The notes under the pieces were generated by a model, which saw only the letters and a list, made by a program, of their open reading frames with translations, searched no databases and was not told where the DNA came from. From NCBI RefSeq assembly GCF_949628265.1, contig NC_088788.1, positions 29,436,335 to 29,500,334 on the forward strand: 64,000 nt of DNA, read 5' to 3'. Of this stretch, positions 49,550-61,287 are shown in pieces. A program made the translations under genes and the position numbers. Position 1 is the stretch's first letter. Each line of letters starts with the position of its first letter. The DNA is from Cloeon dipterum (taxonomy: Eukaryota > Arthropoda > Insecta > Ephemeroptera > Baetidae).

Positions 49550-51540
49550 GTATGTTCAGCTGCACGTAGTATTGGTTTATAAAATCAAATTTATAAAAGC
49601 ATGAGATTATATGACTGTGTAATCTTATCTCTGTACAGTCATTTAAAATAATCAAATAAATTGGCATTGCAAAAATAAGTAAACAGCATGTAATGGCACA
49701 CAGAATAGACAAAACTACATAAAAAGCGTTAGTCCGCAAACCACTCCCATAACTACAGTTTTCCACAACATTTATTTGCAAATTCCGAAATACTTGCACA
49801 TTAACTGTGTGTGAGAATAGCTAATTTTGAAAAAAAAGAAAAGAAAAACTTACAATTTCGTATATTTTAAAAGCAACAATTTGTTTCTAAGGAAAATCTT
49901 AAGTCTGTGCCACTTGCTTCATAGCATAAATTATCAATGACAAGAGAGCATTTTTTGCCCATTTGAAATTCAACAAAGCCATGTTTAAGGCAACATATAT
50001 GTAAGCAATTTATTAAGTTCAAGGAAAACACAGCAGCACATCAGAGCTTGTTTTACATGTGACAAAATGCTCATGCCTATTCTATTGAATTGCTGCGATT
50101 GATTGCAGGCGCGCATTTAGGCAAACACATGGGCATTGTGCCCACATAGCAGGACTGATGTCAATTGGCATTGACTCGGCAAATTCTGTCTCTGGCGTGT
50201 GAGAATCTGCAGCTGAAGCAACACGCGCACGCAGCATGAATTGCTGGCAGGCGACACAAAACGAGAGACGTGTGTATACAAAGCAACGAGCAGAACTCGA
50301 CGGGGTGCATTTGCCATATACGCTAATGAGCGCGCACTAATGAGAACGTTGAAATGTCAGCACGCCAATCATCGCGAAATGCCGCTGTTATCCGCATTCG
50401 ACGTGGATTACAAAATGGACCGCGTTCACCGCGCCCCATTAGCCATGTCCCGCTGTTCTGCTCTCTAAATTTCCCGGGCGAAAAGTGCAAATCACGCGAG
50501 CAGGTCGCTGCTATAATTGCTTTTTTGATGTAAAGCGTTGTTTTAGCGCTGCGTGATTTCCAATTCACGTTTAGCTCGCACAACAATTTTGCAAACACAC
50601 AAATTACTATAGAGCTGGTATTTTTAAACTTTTTCGCCAAAATAGTCGACTATTTATGGACGGTTTTATGGAGCAATTGACACGGTTTTAGACGATTTTG
50701 TTTTTAAATGTAATAAGAAATTTGCTAAAATTTTGTTATATGGAAAAATGTTTCCTACGCGCTATTTTTGAGAATTTGTGCGTGTACAAATCTATGTTAA
50801 AAGATAAGCCAATGAATAATTATTAGGATTTATTTGCATTTTAAACTCATTTATACGCCCATATTTATACGCCCATAAAGAGAGCGTTTAATCTTAAAGA
50901 TTCCATTTTAAATATGCACAATTTTGTGTTTGCTGAGTTTGAGGTATCAATCGTAGGCTTTAATCGTTTGAATGAGGCCTAAAAATAAAATCTAAAGTTA
51001 TCTTTGAAACGCTTGTTGTGAATAGTAGATTGTAATTTCCAGTTTTTTAAGCCAATTTGTAGAAAGTATTTTGTGGGTTATTATTTTGAATTTGGGTATA
51101 AGCGTAAGAGTAGGTGAAACAGTTGTCGAGATAAATAATGCACGGAGGAAGATCAAATTTATCTAGTCACTAGGATAAAAAGTTTAATTTAAAGTTCAGT
51201 TTAAATCTAAAAAAATCAAACTATAATCTGAATCAATAAATATTGCTTTTAAGTTCCACCAAGATATGTGTGAATTAACGTTCAAATTGCCTCTCTCCAA
51301 CCCCCAGCCATATTCCGTTTAGCGCCTCCTCTAAAAGGGGTGCTTAAGCAACCAGCATCATGCGCGTTTATTTATTATTAAAGAGAAGACACATCATTAA
51401 AAGCGACGGCTCTGGAGGCACCGCGCAGATGCCCGCTTTCCCACATTACTCTCTTCCAATAATTCCGCGCAAAAAAGGAAAGCGGAGAGACCTCAAGAGG
51501 GTTCGGAGCCCGCATTTGCTGCTAAACCGCCTCGACAGCG
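49550..51540. other. largest spacer in the Gr array (C to D)
   Basis: 1991 bases. Mostly AT-rich, with one GC-rich patch at 50100-50500. No coding block, repeat or Gr C-terminal exon could be recognised on either strand. A private last exon for A-C would most easily hide here, so this is the place to check first against RNA reads. Confidence 0.4.
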
Positions 51541-52449
51541 ATGGCCAGTGTTTCGCAAATCTTGAAACCGCTTTTCCTGCTGTCAAAATTCACCGGCACT
51601 CTTCCAATAGACGTGCGAACCGAACCCTGCGGCCGCTTTTCGACGCTTTCCATCAACAAAACCGCTTTTGCCTGCTCCATGGTCTATCACGCGATTAATC
51701 TGTTGAGGGATGCGTTCTACATGTACAGCGTGGTGGTGGAAATTATTCTCTCTAAAGAAAACCTGAAGCCCATCCAGGTTCTGAGTTTCATTAACGATTC
51801 GCTGTATAACTTTTTTATGGTCTCCATTTTTCTTTTGAACTTTTACAAATTTAACGCATTCAAATTTATTTTTTCCAAATTCAATGATATTGAATCAAAA
51901 TTTACATTGGCCCACCCGCGTAGATTGAAGTACATTTTGGTGATGTGTGTACTATTTCAAATGAAGGACGTTTTTGAACTAGTGTATCGAAAACTTAGTA
52001 CCTGGGCATACCAGCCAATGACTCTTTCTTCCTCCTTTAAATCGGTTTTTACTGGTCTGGCTATAACAAATCACGGTGTAATCGAAGCTGAATTTGGACT
52101 CACGTTGTTGATGGTTTTCTACTTCCTCCGTCACATTAACGACTCCACCTGTAAAATTCAATCGAACACAAATGTTAAATGGGACAATTTGCGACAGTCC
52201 TATTCCAATCTTCACGACATTTGCATTCGTTTGAATAACTCGTACGCTTTGTGCATGTTATGCAGCCTCGTCTATCGGACTATACTCGTGCAAATTGAAC
52301 TTTTCAGAAACGCGATTGGTATTTACGAATATTTAAAGACAAATAGGTTTCCACCTGATCTTGACATTTACAAAAGTGTGCGGTATTTGTTTCTCGAACT
52401 ATTGAGGCTCATCTCCCTTATCAGCATATGCGCCAAAGTTACGTCTGAG
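51541..52449 (+). CDS. gustatory receptor-like coding block D (303 codons, no C-terminal exon)
   Basis: ATG 51541 starts MASVSQILKPLFLLSKFTGTLPIDV, the canonical Gr opening (phi-K-phi-xGTLP) seen again in block E. Then come TM2-TM4, a cytoplasmic segment near residues 200-215, the Gr block LRQSYSNLHDICIRLNNSYA around residue 217 and TM6. It ends KVTSE, GAG followed by GTAAGA (phase 0). D, E and F share the SFINDSLYNFF-type motif before TM3 and form a subgroup. The GC-rich leader from 51360 to 51540 also has an open frame but no Gr sequence. No C-terminal exon was seen in the 894 bases before E. Confidence 0.84.
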
Positions 52450-53343
52450 GTAAGATGCCAACAAACCCATAATTTATGTTTCCCAACACTTAAAATTTAC
52501 AATCGTGATAATTAGAAAATTATAACATCCCTGAAATTTCAATCAAAAAATAATTTGAAATAAATGCACTCAATAGGAGAAAACATTTTAAGCAAAACAA
52601 GATACTTTTTTGAGAAAATTTTACCATCCATTAAAACAAGAAACTTTTAACAGTTTTCACCGACTGCATTAAAAAATTTAAACATATAATTTTATGCACA
52701 AATAAATCTGCATTGGCCTCACGTTGCATTGTGCGCGCGCCACTCGTGTAAACCACATTCTCTTTTCCCACGTATAACCAGACCAAGAAAGCTTAACACA
52801 AAGATGAGCTTCTGTTGTATATTCCAACACTTCTTGTCGTCATTTGCAATTCCAAGACGCTTACGCGGGGTTCCTTTGTACCCAAAGCCCGTATTTCCAT
52901 AGTTATGCTTATAATTAGCAGGTGCAAATTTTCCCACTCTTGCCCTGCATTTTAAGCGCTCTTCGCCTTATTCATTACTGCGGGGACAATTCATTTGCGG
53001 TTGAAATAGCCTTCGCTTGATGATTTTCCAGTTATATTTAGGCTGCCGCTCCACTCTCTACTTAAATTAGTTTCTCGACTGATGATGAAAGTAATTAGCA
53101 TATTTTATTTTTAATTAGTACGAAGATGCGACATTTTATTTCCCTACTAGGTTTTATTATGTCTCATATTTTTTGTAGCTCATGCACGAAAGAGAAATTT
53201 ATTCAGTGTGTCGTGTGTCACGTCTGTGAGTGAAGCACAATAAGGTAAGTTTATTGAGTCACACACATTACACCCAAATAATGGTGTTTTGTCAATTGTG
53301 CCGCGCTGTCACCGGTTTGTGTTCTTAATTAGAGCACGTGCAA
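52450..53343. other. spacer between Gr blocks D and E
   Basis: 894 bases beginning with the D donor. AT-rich with scattered short frames on both strands. Presumed to hold regulatory sequence for E. No Gr C-terminal exon recognised. Confidence 0.45.
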
Positions 53344-54321
53344 ATGTTCCCACCGCCGTCTGCTCAAAAGTGCGTGTCAGTTAACTCAAGTAGGCCAGTC
53401 AGGATGCAGCTTTCGTGCCCATCTTTCGTCCTTAGGCCCATTTTAGTATTTTCGCAAATCTCTGGGACGCTGCCTTTTTCTTTTAGCCCAGATTCAATGG
53501 GAAACTATGAAATTGGGAAGAATTACGTCATTTGGTTTGGAAGCGCAGCTTACACCGTGGCTGCTTACATGCGTGATGCTCGTTATATTTTCGGGATGCG
53601 GCTGAAGAAACTTGTGTACCCTCCAGCAGATCTCAAAGCTACTGAGATCCTCTCCATTGTTCATGACTCTATTTTCCATTGCTTTCTTTTCTCGGTTTTT
53701 GCTACAAGTTTTTTGAAGTTTCCGGTTTTCAGGAAAATTTTTAAATCTTTTAAAGAAATTAGTTGTAATTTAAAGTTGGAGAATCCACGAAAAATCAGGA
53801 GATTGGTAATTTTTCTCTTCGTTGCAATAAATTTTCTAGACTTAGCCCAGCAGGTGTACTATCAGTTCATAAAATCTGGGTACCCAAAAGATCCACTCCT
53901 AATTCGGATTTTAGCCGCAATTGTTCGCTTCAGCCAAAATTCTGTCGATTTTGAATTCGGCTCAATCAGCTACATCGTTTATAAATACTTCCAACGAATT
54001 AATAAGAATGTTTTAAGGCAATCTGGGAAAATGAGCCCTGAAGATGCCAACAATTTACGAAAGAGCTACGGCAACTTAAATTCCATTGTTGACTGTTTGA
54101 ATCAGATATATGGGCCATGCATCCTTTTTAGTCTCTGTTTGAAGTGCATTGCACTTCAGCTTGATGTTTACTATATACTGATACGCGTTTATAGCTTTTC
54201 ACACGATCCAAAAAGAAATTTGACAGCAATCTATCAAGCATTCGACAGTTTACGTTGGGCTGTTGTTAATTGCTATCGGGGATTCCTCATTATTTGGCTC
54301 GCAAGGAATATCACCCAAGAA
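53344..54321 (+). CDS. gustatory receptor-like coding block E (up to 326 codons, no C-terminal exon)
   Basis: Two starts are possible: ATG 53344 (MFPPPSAQKCVS) or ATG 53404 (MQLSCPSFVLRPILVF). Comparison with D, which begins right before its LKPLF segment, favours 53404 (306 codons); the longer form adds 20 polar residues. Hallmarks are ISGTLPFSF, a SIVHDSIFHCFLFSVF helix, the Gr block LRKSYGNLNSIVDCLNQIYG and TM6 (PCILFSLCLKCIALQLD). It ends NITQE, GAA followed by GTGAGT (phase 0). The protein is rich in Arg, Lys and aromatics in loops, as usual for Grs. D is its closest partner in the array. No C-terminal exon follows before F. Confidence 0.83.
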
Positions 54322-55251
54322 GTGAGTATTTTCAAAAATTATTAACATGATGTTTGGTTATTTACTCACACAATACATTTTTTTAGATGATTATTTTAGC
54401 GATTTTACTCAGTTGTTGATTTGAACCTTTTAACAAACGGCGAAGGAGGGAAACTGTGCCGCAGAACCTTCCATTCGTGCGGGTTGCACATCCATCTGCT
54501 ATTTTCTGAAGTAAAAATCTCTAGTTAAGTTAGGAACAGCGCGCAGTGATTTATTGAAATTATATTTTAAGAAGACATGAAAATTTAAAAAAAAAATATG
54601 CGGAATAATATTTCTTTTGTCGGGAAATTGCTAAAATAATTAATATCGATATTGGTTTGTTAATCACGAGAAAGAAGATAAAATGTGTTTTACTCAGTAG
54701 ACTCCCTAAAATTAGATTTTTACCAAATTCACTTTGACTCTAATCCCGTTGAGAAGCGTATGTTTCCAATATTTATATCTTTTTCTGACATAATGTTTTG
54801 CCTCTAATCGCAGTTTAAATTGTTGAGTTAAAATTGTTGAAGAAACCATGCTCTAAATTCGGAGATAACACCGCGATAAGAACTTCGACGAAATTCCCCA
54901 CTAGAATTTGGTTACGCTGAGTTTGTAGTTAATTATTAATCAACTGCTGTAGCATGTATAAACACTGAAGCTTAAGCAGCCTTATCCATCACACATTTGT
55001 ATAATCGCGCGTGGATTAAAACTTTTCCATTTGCAGCGTGCGCCATTAGTGTGATTGCACTATATGCTGCTCTCTTTTACAAAGTGCTCCATTTGAAAAC
55101 GGCGTTGAGTGGACCAGCGCACAGGTCGATGCCAAAGCGAACAAAAGTTGCCAGGTGTTTCTGCAGTGTTTTGTTTTTTACACTCGCCCGCTCTCATTAC
55201 ACCGGAGGGCGAGAAACAGAAACACACAAAAATACTTTGCTCTCACCCGAG
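54322..55251. other. spacer between Gr blocks E and F
   Basis: 930 bases. A short open stretch after a good acceptor near 54386 (MIILAILLSC then stop) has no Gr motif and is not accepted as an exon. The 200 bases before F are open in the F frame but begin without ATG. No Gr C-terminal exon recognised. Confidence 0.45.
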
Positions 55252-56124
55252 ATGGAGACGAACGCCGCAGTTGCGATGCTGCAACCGGTGCTCCTGTGCT
55301 CTCGCGCCACTTTAGTTTTGCCCCTTGGCGACCGCGACAGTCTCTTCCGAGCGTTCAGCCTCGTTTTCCTCATATTGGCTGCCGCGGACACAATCTATAA
55401 CCTTATAATGCTGTCCATTCGATTGCTGGACAAACCCGAAGAAATCGGGGGCGAATCTTTGCTCCTTTTTATTAGCGACAGCCTCTTTTCCGCGTATATA
55501 TTTAACACGATTTTCATAATTTTTTTCTCCCTGCCAAAGTTCCGGGAAATTCTTAATTCTTTTCAGACAGCCAAATTCCACGCAGATATTTTGGAAATCA
55601 ATCGAATTCGTTTGAAAATTGCATGTTTCGTAGTTTTCATGCAATCAATAATTGCTTTGGTCAATATTTTGTACTACTTAGACATTCCAGAGTATCAGGG
55701 CAGTTCCATTTTCATAATATGCAAATTCGTGTTCACAATTTTGTACGAAACTGGACAGGTATCGGTCGACTTGCAAATTTGGTGCCTTTTGATCGTGATT
55801 AAACAGTTCTTTGCCGCCGTGAACTCGAGTGTGGTGCAAGACCAGAGTGAGTCGAACCTGGACAGATGTCGCCAGTGCGTAGTGTATCTTCACCAAGCGT
55901 GTGAACACACCGAGGAAGTACTTAGTTTAGCCGTATTTATTAACATCACGATGCACATTTTTTACGCGCAGTGGGCATTTTTGCACATGATATTTTACAT
56001 CTGCGAAACTCTCTTTTGGAACGATGTGGTAACTGAATTTTATTTTTTTGATGCGATGAGCTTTTTAGTGGATTTTTCGCGAATCATCTTACATTTCTGG
56101 TCAGCCATGGGTGTCCTTAATGAG
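55252..56124 (+). CDS. gustatory receptor-like coding block F (291 codons, no C-terminal exon)
   Basis: The chosen start is ATG 55252 (METNAAVAMLQPVLLCSR), which places the first hydrophobic segment where the other blocks have it. The frame is open further upstream, with an ATG at 55130, but that part lacks Gr character. Features are LLFISDSLFSAYIFNTIF (matching the D/E helix), the SVDLQIWCLLIV segment that resembles B/C, a cysteine-rich Gr block (RCRQCVVYLHQACEHTEEVL) and TM6. It ends VLNE, GAG followed by GTAATT (phase 0, a weaker donor). GC-rich third positions occur mainly in the first half. It shares traits of both subgroups B/C and D/E. No C-terminal exon was recognised in the 1120 bases before G. 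Confidence 0.82.
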
Positions 56125-57244
56125 GTAATTTAAAACTTTGACATTTTCTAATCGGGAAATTAAATTGCACATTTGTTTAAATGCTACTGTGTCAAATACA
56201 TCAAACCTATTATCAGCATGCTCTTTATGAGAATTGAGCTTTAGAAATTTTTTACATGATATTTCGATCGTAAGAAAAAAATCAACTTTCAATTAATTTA
56301 ATTTCAAAGTAATGTGAGTTGGTAAGGATTTCGAAGAGTTTCATTTGTCCAATCGTTAAATCAATACATATGTATATGACGTAGAGGTCCCCTGCATGCA
56401 TTTTGATTAACACATTACGTGAAAGATTTGAAACAGGTATACAATTAATTAATAACTTTATTTTCACTGAATCATATACCAGCCCATTAGCTCGTATTGT
56501 TAAGGTATTCCTATGGAGTTTCAAATGTTAACGGCAATGGGAGATATTTGAGCATTTCTGTGATCTATCGGCTGCCCCATGTCAGAGATGGCAAAACGAG
56601 GTTAATTTATAGTTATTCGAAATGCTTTAATGGTTCAACAACGGTCTTAGGGACGCACCGGCGCCGACCCGCCACTTACTGGTTAAAAAAACTAATGAAA
56701 GGCAGAAAAGTGAAAAGGGCAAAATTTATATGCGAACAATAACGACATCAAATCAAAACATTGCCTAGTCGTACACGGCCTAAATGCTGCAACTCATTCA
56801 CAAACACGCTATAAAATTATCTCCACAGATGAATTTTTAGTTCCGACGGGAATAACGATTCTATACACAGAAAGGAAAAACCAGATGATATTTATTTAGT
56901 TCCTTGAGAACAAATTTTCACTCGAGGTTGGTTTCATTCTTCATTCTGTTGCACTTAAAAATGATATGTATTATATTTATAATTAATTTTTGAATAATTA
57001 CATTGAAAAGCATGCCTCCTGATGATTCCTTGTCAACCTCAGCCGATTTAACCTCTAAACAGAATTTTCAATCAACTAACTGTCACACAAAATTTAATTT
57101 CGCTTCAAAATAATATGTTTATAAATACCAAACAGTCTAGTTTCGCGTTTTGAGCGTGACAAAGGGATCCAATTTCATAAATTGAACACCCAATTCAATT
57201 AGCGACCTTCCAATTCACATTCATCAACAGTCTATCCTGATGAA
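56125..57244. other. spacer between Gr blocks F and G
   Basis: 1120 bases containing dispersed-repeat copy 3 (about 56570-56690). The rest is AT-rich without coding character. No Gr C-terminal exon recognised. Confidence 0.45.
56570..56690 (+). repeat. dispersed repeat, copy 3 (diverged)
   Basis: Shares with copies 1 and 2 the order CTGCCC..., AGAGATGGCAAAA, TTCGAAATGCT and ACCGGCGCCGAC followed by GCCACTTACTGGTT, after which similarity fades. It is shorter and more diverged than the others and lies inside the Gr array between F and G. Confidence 0.55.
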
Positions 57245-58174
57245 ATGGGGCCTAGTCTGCTTGCTCTCTTTGCGCCAATTCTTCTCCTTCTAAAATATAC
57301 TTGTTCATTTTCTTTCAATTTAAATATTGGAAATGATTGGGTTAAGAAGGAAAAATCAGTTGTTATTAATCGCAAATGCACTGTTTTTTATATTTGCAGT
57401 TTCATGTCACACTTAAATCATATGGTCGGTCAAATTTCCAAGCATTATGTCAATGGCATAGTAAACGCGGATATAATAATAATGAGTTTAACAGAGATAT
57501 TCTTTTTCGTTCACATCTACTCTATGTATCTATTATCTTTCAAAATGGCTGATAAAATTCTGGAGTTAATCATTACACTCCATCGTGTGGATTCAATTCT
57601 TAAAAACGGCTATAAAAAAAGCATTTCTAAATTCCAATTAGTTCTCATTCCCCTTCCGATTCTATTAAGTCAAACTATTTTCATTTTAGGCGTGGTGAAA
57701 AATCTTTATGAAGGCGTTTACGTTGCTTACATCTGTAGAATTTTAACCGCTTTTTGCATATTTAAGCTGCTCATAGCCCGCAGTTCTTTTATTGTGCTTG
57801 CCTGGTTGACTATTTGCGCGATTTTTGTTTTGCAAAGAAACGCAAATGAATGCCTTCGTAAATTACCCTCACCAATCAGTTATTATCAGATCAAGCTAAT
57901 AGATATACTAAGGGAAACGCACAGGCAGTTGAATCATTGCACTGCTCTTTACGAGAGCACTTTTGGTCTTTTGATCCTTTGTACCTTGATACATTACGCA
58001 GCATATACACAGCATGACATTTATTCAGTGCTACGTGAATTGCTCAAGCTTTTCATTCAAAGCGATGAGCAGACATTTTGTTTAGGTAAACTGTTTGAGC
58101 ATTTGAGGTGGCTATTCTCAACGCTTTGCGAGTTGATTGCCTTCTTCCACTTACTGGAAAAAGTTCAAAATGAG
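57245..58174 (+). CDS. gustatory receptor-like coding block G (310 codons, no C-terminal exon)
   Basis: ATG 57245 opens MGPSLLALFAPILLLLKYT, the typical Gr N-terminus. TM2-TM5 follow, with a strongly hydrophobic FQLVLIPLPILLSQTIFILG segment near residue 138. Next come the Gr block (DILRETHRQLNHCTALYEST) and TM6 (GLLILCTLIHYAAY). It ends KVQNE, GAG followed by GTGAGG (phase 0). Block H starts only 127 bases further on, so G cannot have its own C-terminal exon in between; its donor must reach over H at least. Codon use is AT-rich, like A and H-K. This pair gives the strongest structural argument for shared 3' exons in this window. Confidence 0.85.
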
Positions 58175-58301
58175 GTGAGGCGAATATTTTATGTCGACAA
58201 AATAAAAATGACCAACCGCTTGCTTATCATTGGCATTCATATTCCAATTTTCACTCGACATTAAAATTGCTGTATTTTCCTTTTCCCAGCCAGTATGCGT
58301 C

Positions 58302-59177
58302 ATGACTTCACTGCTTGAACACTTTTATTCTCTATTTAATCCGCACGTACTTCTAATTTCCAAAATTTTCTTTGTGTTCCCTTTTACAAGAAAAAAAGGA
58401 AACTCTTACGCACTTTCTAAAACTCTCTGGCTTATAAGCATTTTTTACACAGTAATTGTAACGAAAGGTGTCTTCATTTATTCACTCTACAGATTTTTCA
58501 AATACTACAAAAAACACCTTGTCATGCAAGTAACCGTTTTGCTCGCAGATGTTTTTATAATGTTCGCCAATACGTCTTTGCTTGCATTTTTAATTCGCTG
58601 TCCAGACACAATTGCCAAATCATTACATTTTATGTTTACCAAAAACAAGTATATCAACGCAAAAGTTTCAAAATTATTTTCCTGTTTTTATTGTCTTACT
58701 TTACTAGCATTTTACATTGCTTGGTCTCTAATTCATGTTTTTAGATATTCCAAAAAACTCAAGGCAACGATTTTGTACCTTCCAAAAGAGCTTTCACTGT
58801 TGGTATATGAAGCGCATTTGGTTTATTTACTAAGCTTTATTGAAAATGCAATTAAATCTGTGAACCACCAATTAGAAAATTTCAGCGACAAAACTAGATT
58901 CATGAAAAGATTAAATTTCCTGCGCGTTTCTCATAGAAATCTTATCACCGTTCTAGAGAACGTGCAAAATTTATACACTCCCACCATGCTCTTTTTTCTG
59001 CTCAATACATTCACCTTCATGCACAGCTCCATTTTCCAAATTGTGTTGAGTGTTTATGAAAATTTATTTTTCTGGAAAGAAATGAGATTCTTCCATTATT
59101 ACAACTTCATGTGGACTGTGTTCAACCTGGTCAGAGTTTACGTGTTTGTGAAAAAGTGTGATGGTGCCGTTACAGAG
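58302..59177 (+). CDS. gustatory receptor-like coding block H (292 codons, no C-terminal exon)
   Basis: The start chosen is ATG 58302 (MTSLLEHFYSLFNPHVLLIS); the frame is open upstream to 58230 but that part overlaps the intron side of G. The protein has TM1 (HVLLISKIFFVFPF), further helices, an aromatic-rich central part, the Gr block LRVSHRNLITVLENVQNLYT around residue 208 and TM6 (MLFFLLNTFTFMHSSIF). It ends AVTE, GAG followed by GTAACA (phase 0, a weak donor). It is distinct in sequence from G despite being 127 bases away, so the pair is not a recent duplicate. 482 bases separate it from I, without a recognisable C-terminal exon. Confidence 0.83.
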
Positions 59178-59659
59178 GTAACATATTTCAACTATATTAT
59201 TGCCTTGTTTAGTTAGCATTGATTTGTATGTGATCCTAAAATATTTGAAAAAATTGGTTTTGATTGTTGTAAAAGTTAGCCGTATAATTCGTATAATTTG
59301 CATTGCATAAATATTTATGATTGCGTCATAACGAATTCCTGAACGCACTCTTATCAAAAAGAAATAGGAAATTTTGGCTTTGGCACATGAAACTCACAAC
59401 ATTACTCGAAACAAGAACAATTCGGTTAATACAACCACTGAAATATTTATAACTGAACTGGCATGTCAAACGGGACACATTCATTTTCGTCTAATGGAGA
59501 TTATATTCTAAAAAAAAGAATGAGCTTCGAGACAGCATGCAAATGTATGAATCGAACTTTGCGTGTCTGACTCATTGCCACCATTCAAGTGTGTAAGCTC
59601 AACGAATAGGCCATGTTGTATTAACTTAAGTCATATTCCTTCAGGCGACTAGTAGCATA
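59178..59659. other. spacer between Gr blocks H and I
   Basis: 482 bases beginning with the H donor. The first 230 bases are unique AT-rich sequence. From about 59409 the flank shared by I, J and K starts. No Gr C-terminal exon seen. Confidence 0.5.
59409..59659 (+). promoter_or_regulatory. conserved 5' flank of Gr block I (putative promoter and leader)
   Basis: About 250 bases are closely similar to the sequence before J (from about 61022) and K (from about 62668). Conserved landmarks are CAACCACTGAAATATTTATAACTGAAC (TATA-like core), GTGTCTGACTCATTGCCA, AAGCTCAA.GAATAGGCCATG and TTGTATTAACTT just before the ATG. Survival of the flank in all three copies fits each block having its own promoter. 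The start site itself is not determined. Confidence 0.4.
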
Positions 59660-60550
59660 ATGGATTTCACGCTGCAAAAATTTCTTATGCCGCCATTGTT
59701 GTTGATTGATGCAACCTTCACAAATTACTATTCGGTAAAAATTAACACTGACGGTGTTTCCGTTAAAAATTTAAAATCCTCACGGGTTGCTTTATCCGGT
59801 ATTGTTTACCTCCTGGTAGTTTGTGTGTATTCTTATAAAACTCAAAGCAGATTTCAACTCTTTGAACAAGCAATTGACGCACCAAACATGATGCTGCTCA
59901 GCTTAAATATAATTTTCATAATTGAATTAATCTATTGTTTAAAGATTGCTTTTCATTTTCACGAAATACCTAAGGACATAATTGATCGATTAATTTTATT
60001 CAAGAGACTATCTACTCACTGTAAAAAAAAATTTAAGATTAGCTTGAAAAATGTTGTCGTAACATACATTCCTTTAATAATTTCTCATTCGCTCTTTTTT
60101 TACGGCATACTAGAATTTATTTTTGAGAATCCGCTATACTTGCTGACAACAGCTTCATTACATCTGATAAGATCATCTTTCTTTGTATTAGCAATTGCTG
60201 TAATCCGACTAATTTTTTTCTCTCTTCGCTATTCGAATAAGATAATCAGATTTTTATTAGCAACATGCTCAGACTCTAAAACAGTAGAGCTTTGGAGGTT
60301 GCATCACTGTCTTCTGTTAAAATGTGCTGAAAATGTGGATGCGCTTTTCAAAATTTTGATTCTCTGCCACTTGTCTTATAACTATGTGTCGATTCAGTTT
60401 GATGCTTTTGAAATTATTAAAAACTGTTATGAATTCGACGCTGGAAGATGCTTAAGTTCGTCTTATAATTTAACCCGAATACGGTGGATGGCCTCTCACT
60501 TAATGGAAACTGCAGTAATTTTTATCACGTGTACGCAAGTCACCAATGAG
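59660..60550 (+). CDS. gustatory receptor-like coding block I (297 codons, no C-terminal exon)
   Basis: ATG 59660 (MDFTLQKFLMPPLLLID) is fixed by agreement with J and K. First of three near-identical tandem copies. The encoded part has TM1-TM6 with an LSLNIIFIIELIY helix, the loop KRLSTHCKKKFKISLKN, a long Ser/Phe-rich helix (LHLIRSSFFVLAIAVIRLIF), the Gr block (ELWRLHHCLLLKCAENVDAL) and TM6. It ends TQVTNE, GAG followed by GTGAGT (phase 0). Relative to J and K it lacks one residue in the FIFENPLY stretch (J and K have a MIDEDPLY form). The open frame continues 21 codons into the intron by chance. No C-terminal exon was found before J. Likely one alternative N-terminus with a ligand range close to J and K. 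Confidence 0.86.
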
Positions 60551-61287
60551 GTGAGTTATCTAAATATATGTAATCATTCCATACTTTACTTATGCACTTT
60601 ACGGTGCGCGTGCTGATTTTTTTCCTTAACGTCTGGGCGACCCGCGGAAGTTGCGCGCCTCCGAAAGGTACCCAGAGGGTGGATTACGACGACACAACCT
60701 TGAGAGAAAATGGCAGCGCTGGGTATAAGGATAAAATTGTACATTGTTTCAAGGTCAAACTAAAAAAACATTGCTGTAATCTGCCCCCAAGTGCTGAAAA
60801 GGGGAAATCTGTGGGTCCCATAGGGGCCCCGCAGTAACCCAGATTTTAGTCGAATGTGCCGACTAGCCACTTTTGAGCTAGGTATAGAATGGAGATCATT
60901 GTGAGATTTTTAGAATTTCAAATCACGTGGTTTGACCTGTGGTGGAATATTGCGTTTTATTGAAAACTTTAAACTTCCAGCCGCCATATCTCGCGATTGG
61001 AAAAATAAATCAAAGTATCGAAACAAGTAAAAAATGGTTATAGTTCTTTTAACGCATTACAACCACTGAAATATTTATAACTGAACTTTTTGACACGTCA
61101 AATGTGACATATTAATTTTCCTCTAATGGATATTATATTTTAAAAAAAGATTGAGCTTTGAGATAGCAAGTAAATGTATGAATCGAGCGTTGCGTGTCTG
61201 ACTCATTGCCATCATTCAAGTGTGTTAAGCTCAAAGAATAGGCCATGTTGTATTAACTTAAGTCATTCCTTCAAGCAGCTAGAAGCA
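60551..61287. repeat. duplicated intergenic segment I-J
   Basis: 737 bases. The part 60551-61024 is repeated after J (62182-62670). It includes a GC-rich block starting GACCCGCGGAAGTTGCGCG, then GGTACCCAGAGGGTGGATTACG and further on CCCATAGGGGCCCCGCAGTAACCC. The sequence has no conserved reading frame between copies. It marks the tandem duplication unit (about 1.63-1.65 kb). From about 61022 the presumed promoter of J starts. No Gr C-terminal exon. Confidence 0.75.
61022..61287 (+). promoter_or_regulatory. conserved 5' flank of Gr block J (putative promoter and leader)
   Basis: Matches the flanks of I and K in order and spacing: TATTTATAACTGAAC, GCGTGTCTGACTCATTGCCA, AATAGGCCATGTTGTATTAA. 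It includes an upstream in-frame ATG (61174) that gives a 38-codon extension not shared with I and K, hence not used as the start. Confidence 0.4.

Noticed and set aside
54386..54420. Ten-codon hydrophobic stretch after an acceptor (MIILAILLSC) as a terminal exon of block E
   Set aside because: Too short for TM7 and tail, and without the TY...QF motif; AT-rich DNA gives such strings often.
61174..61287. 38-codon N-terminal extension of Gr block J
   Set aside because: The equivalent region in I and K is noncoding flank with indels; all three agree on the later ATG.
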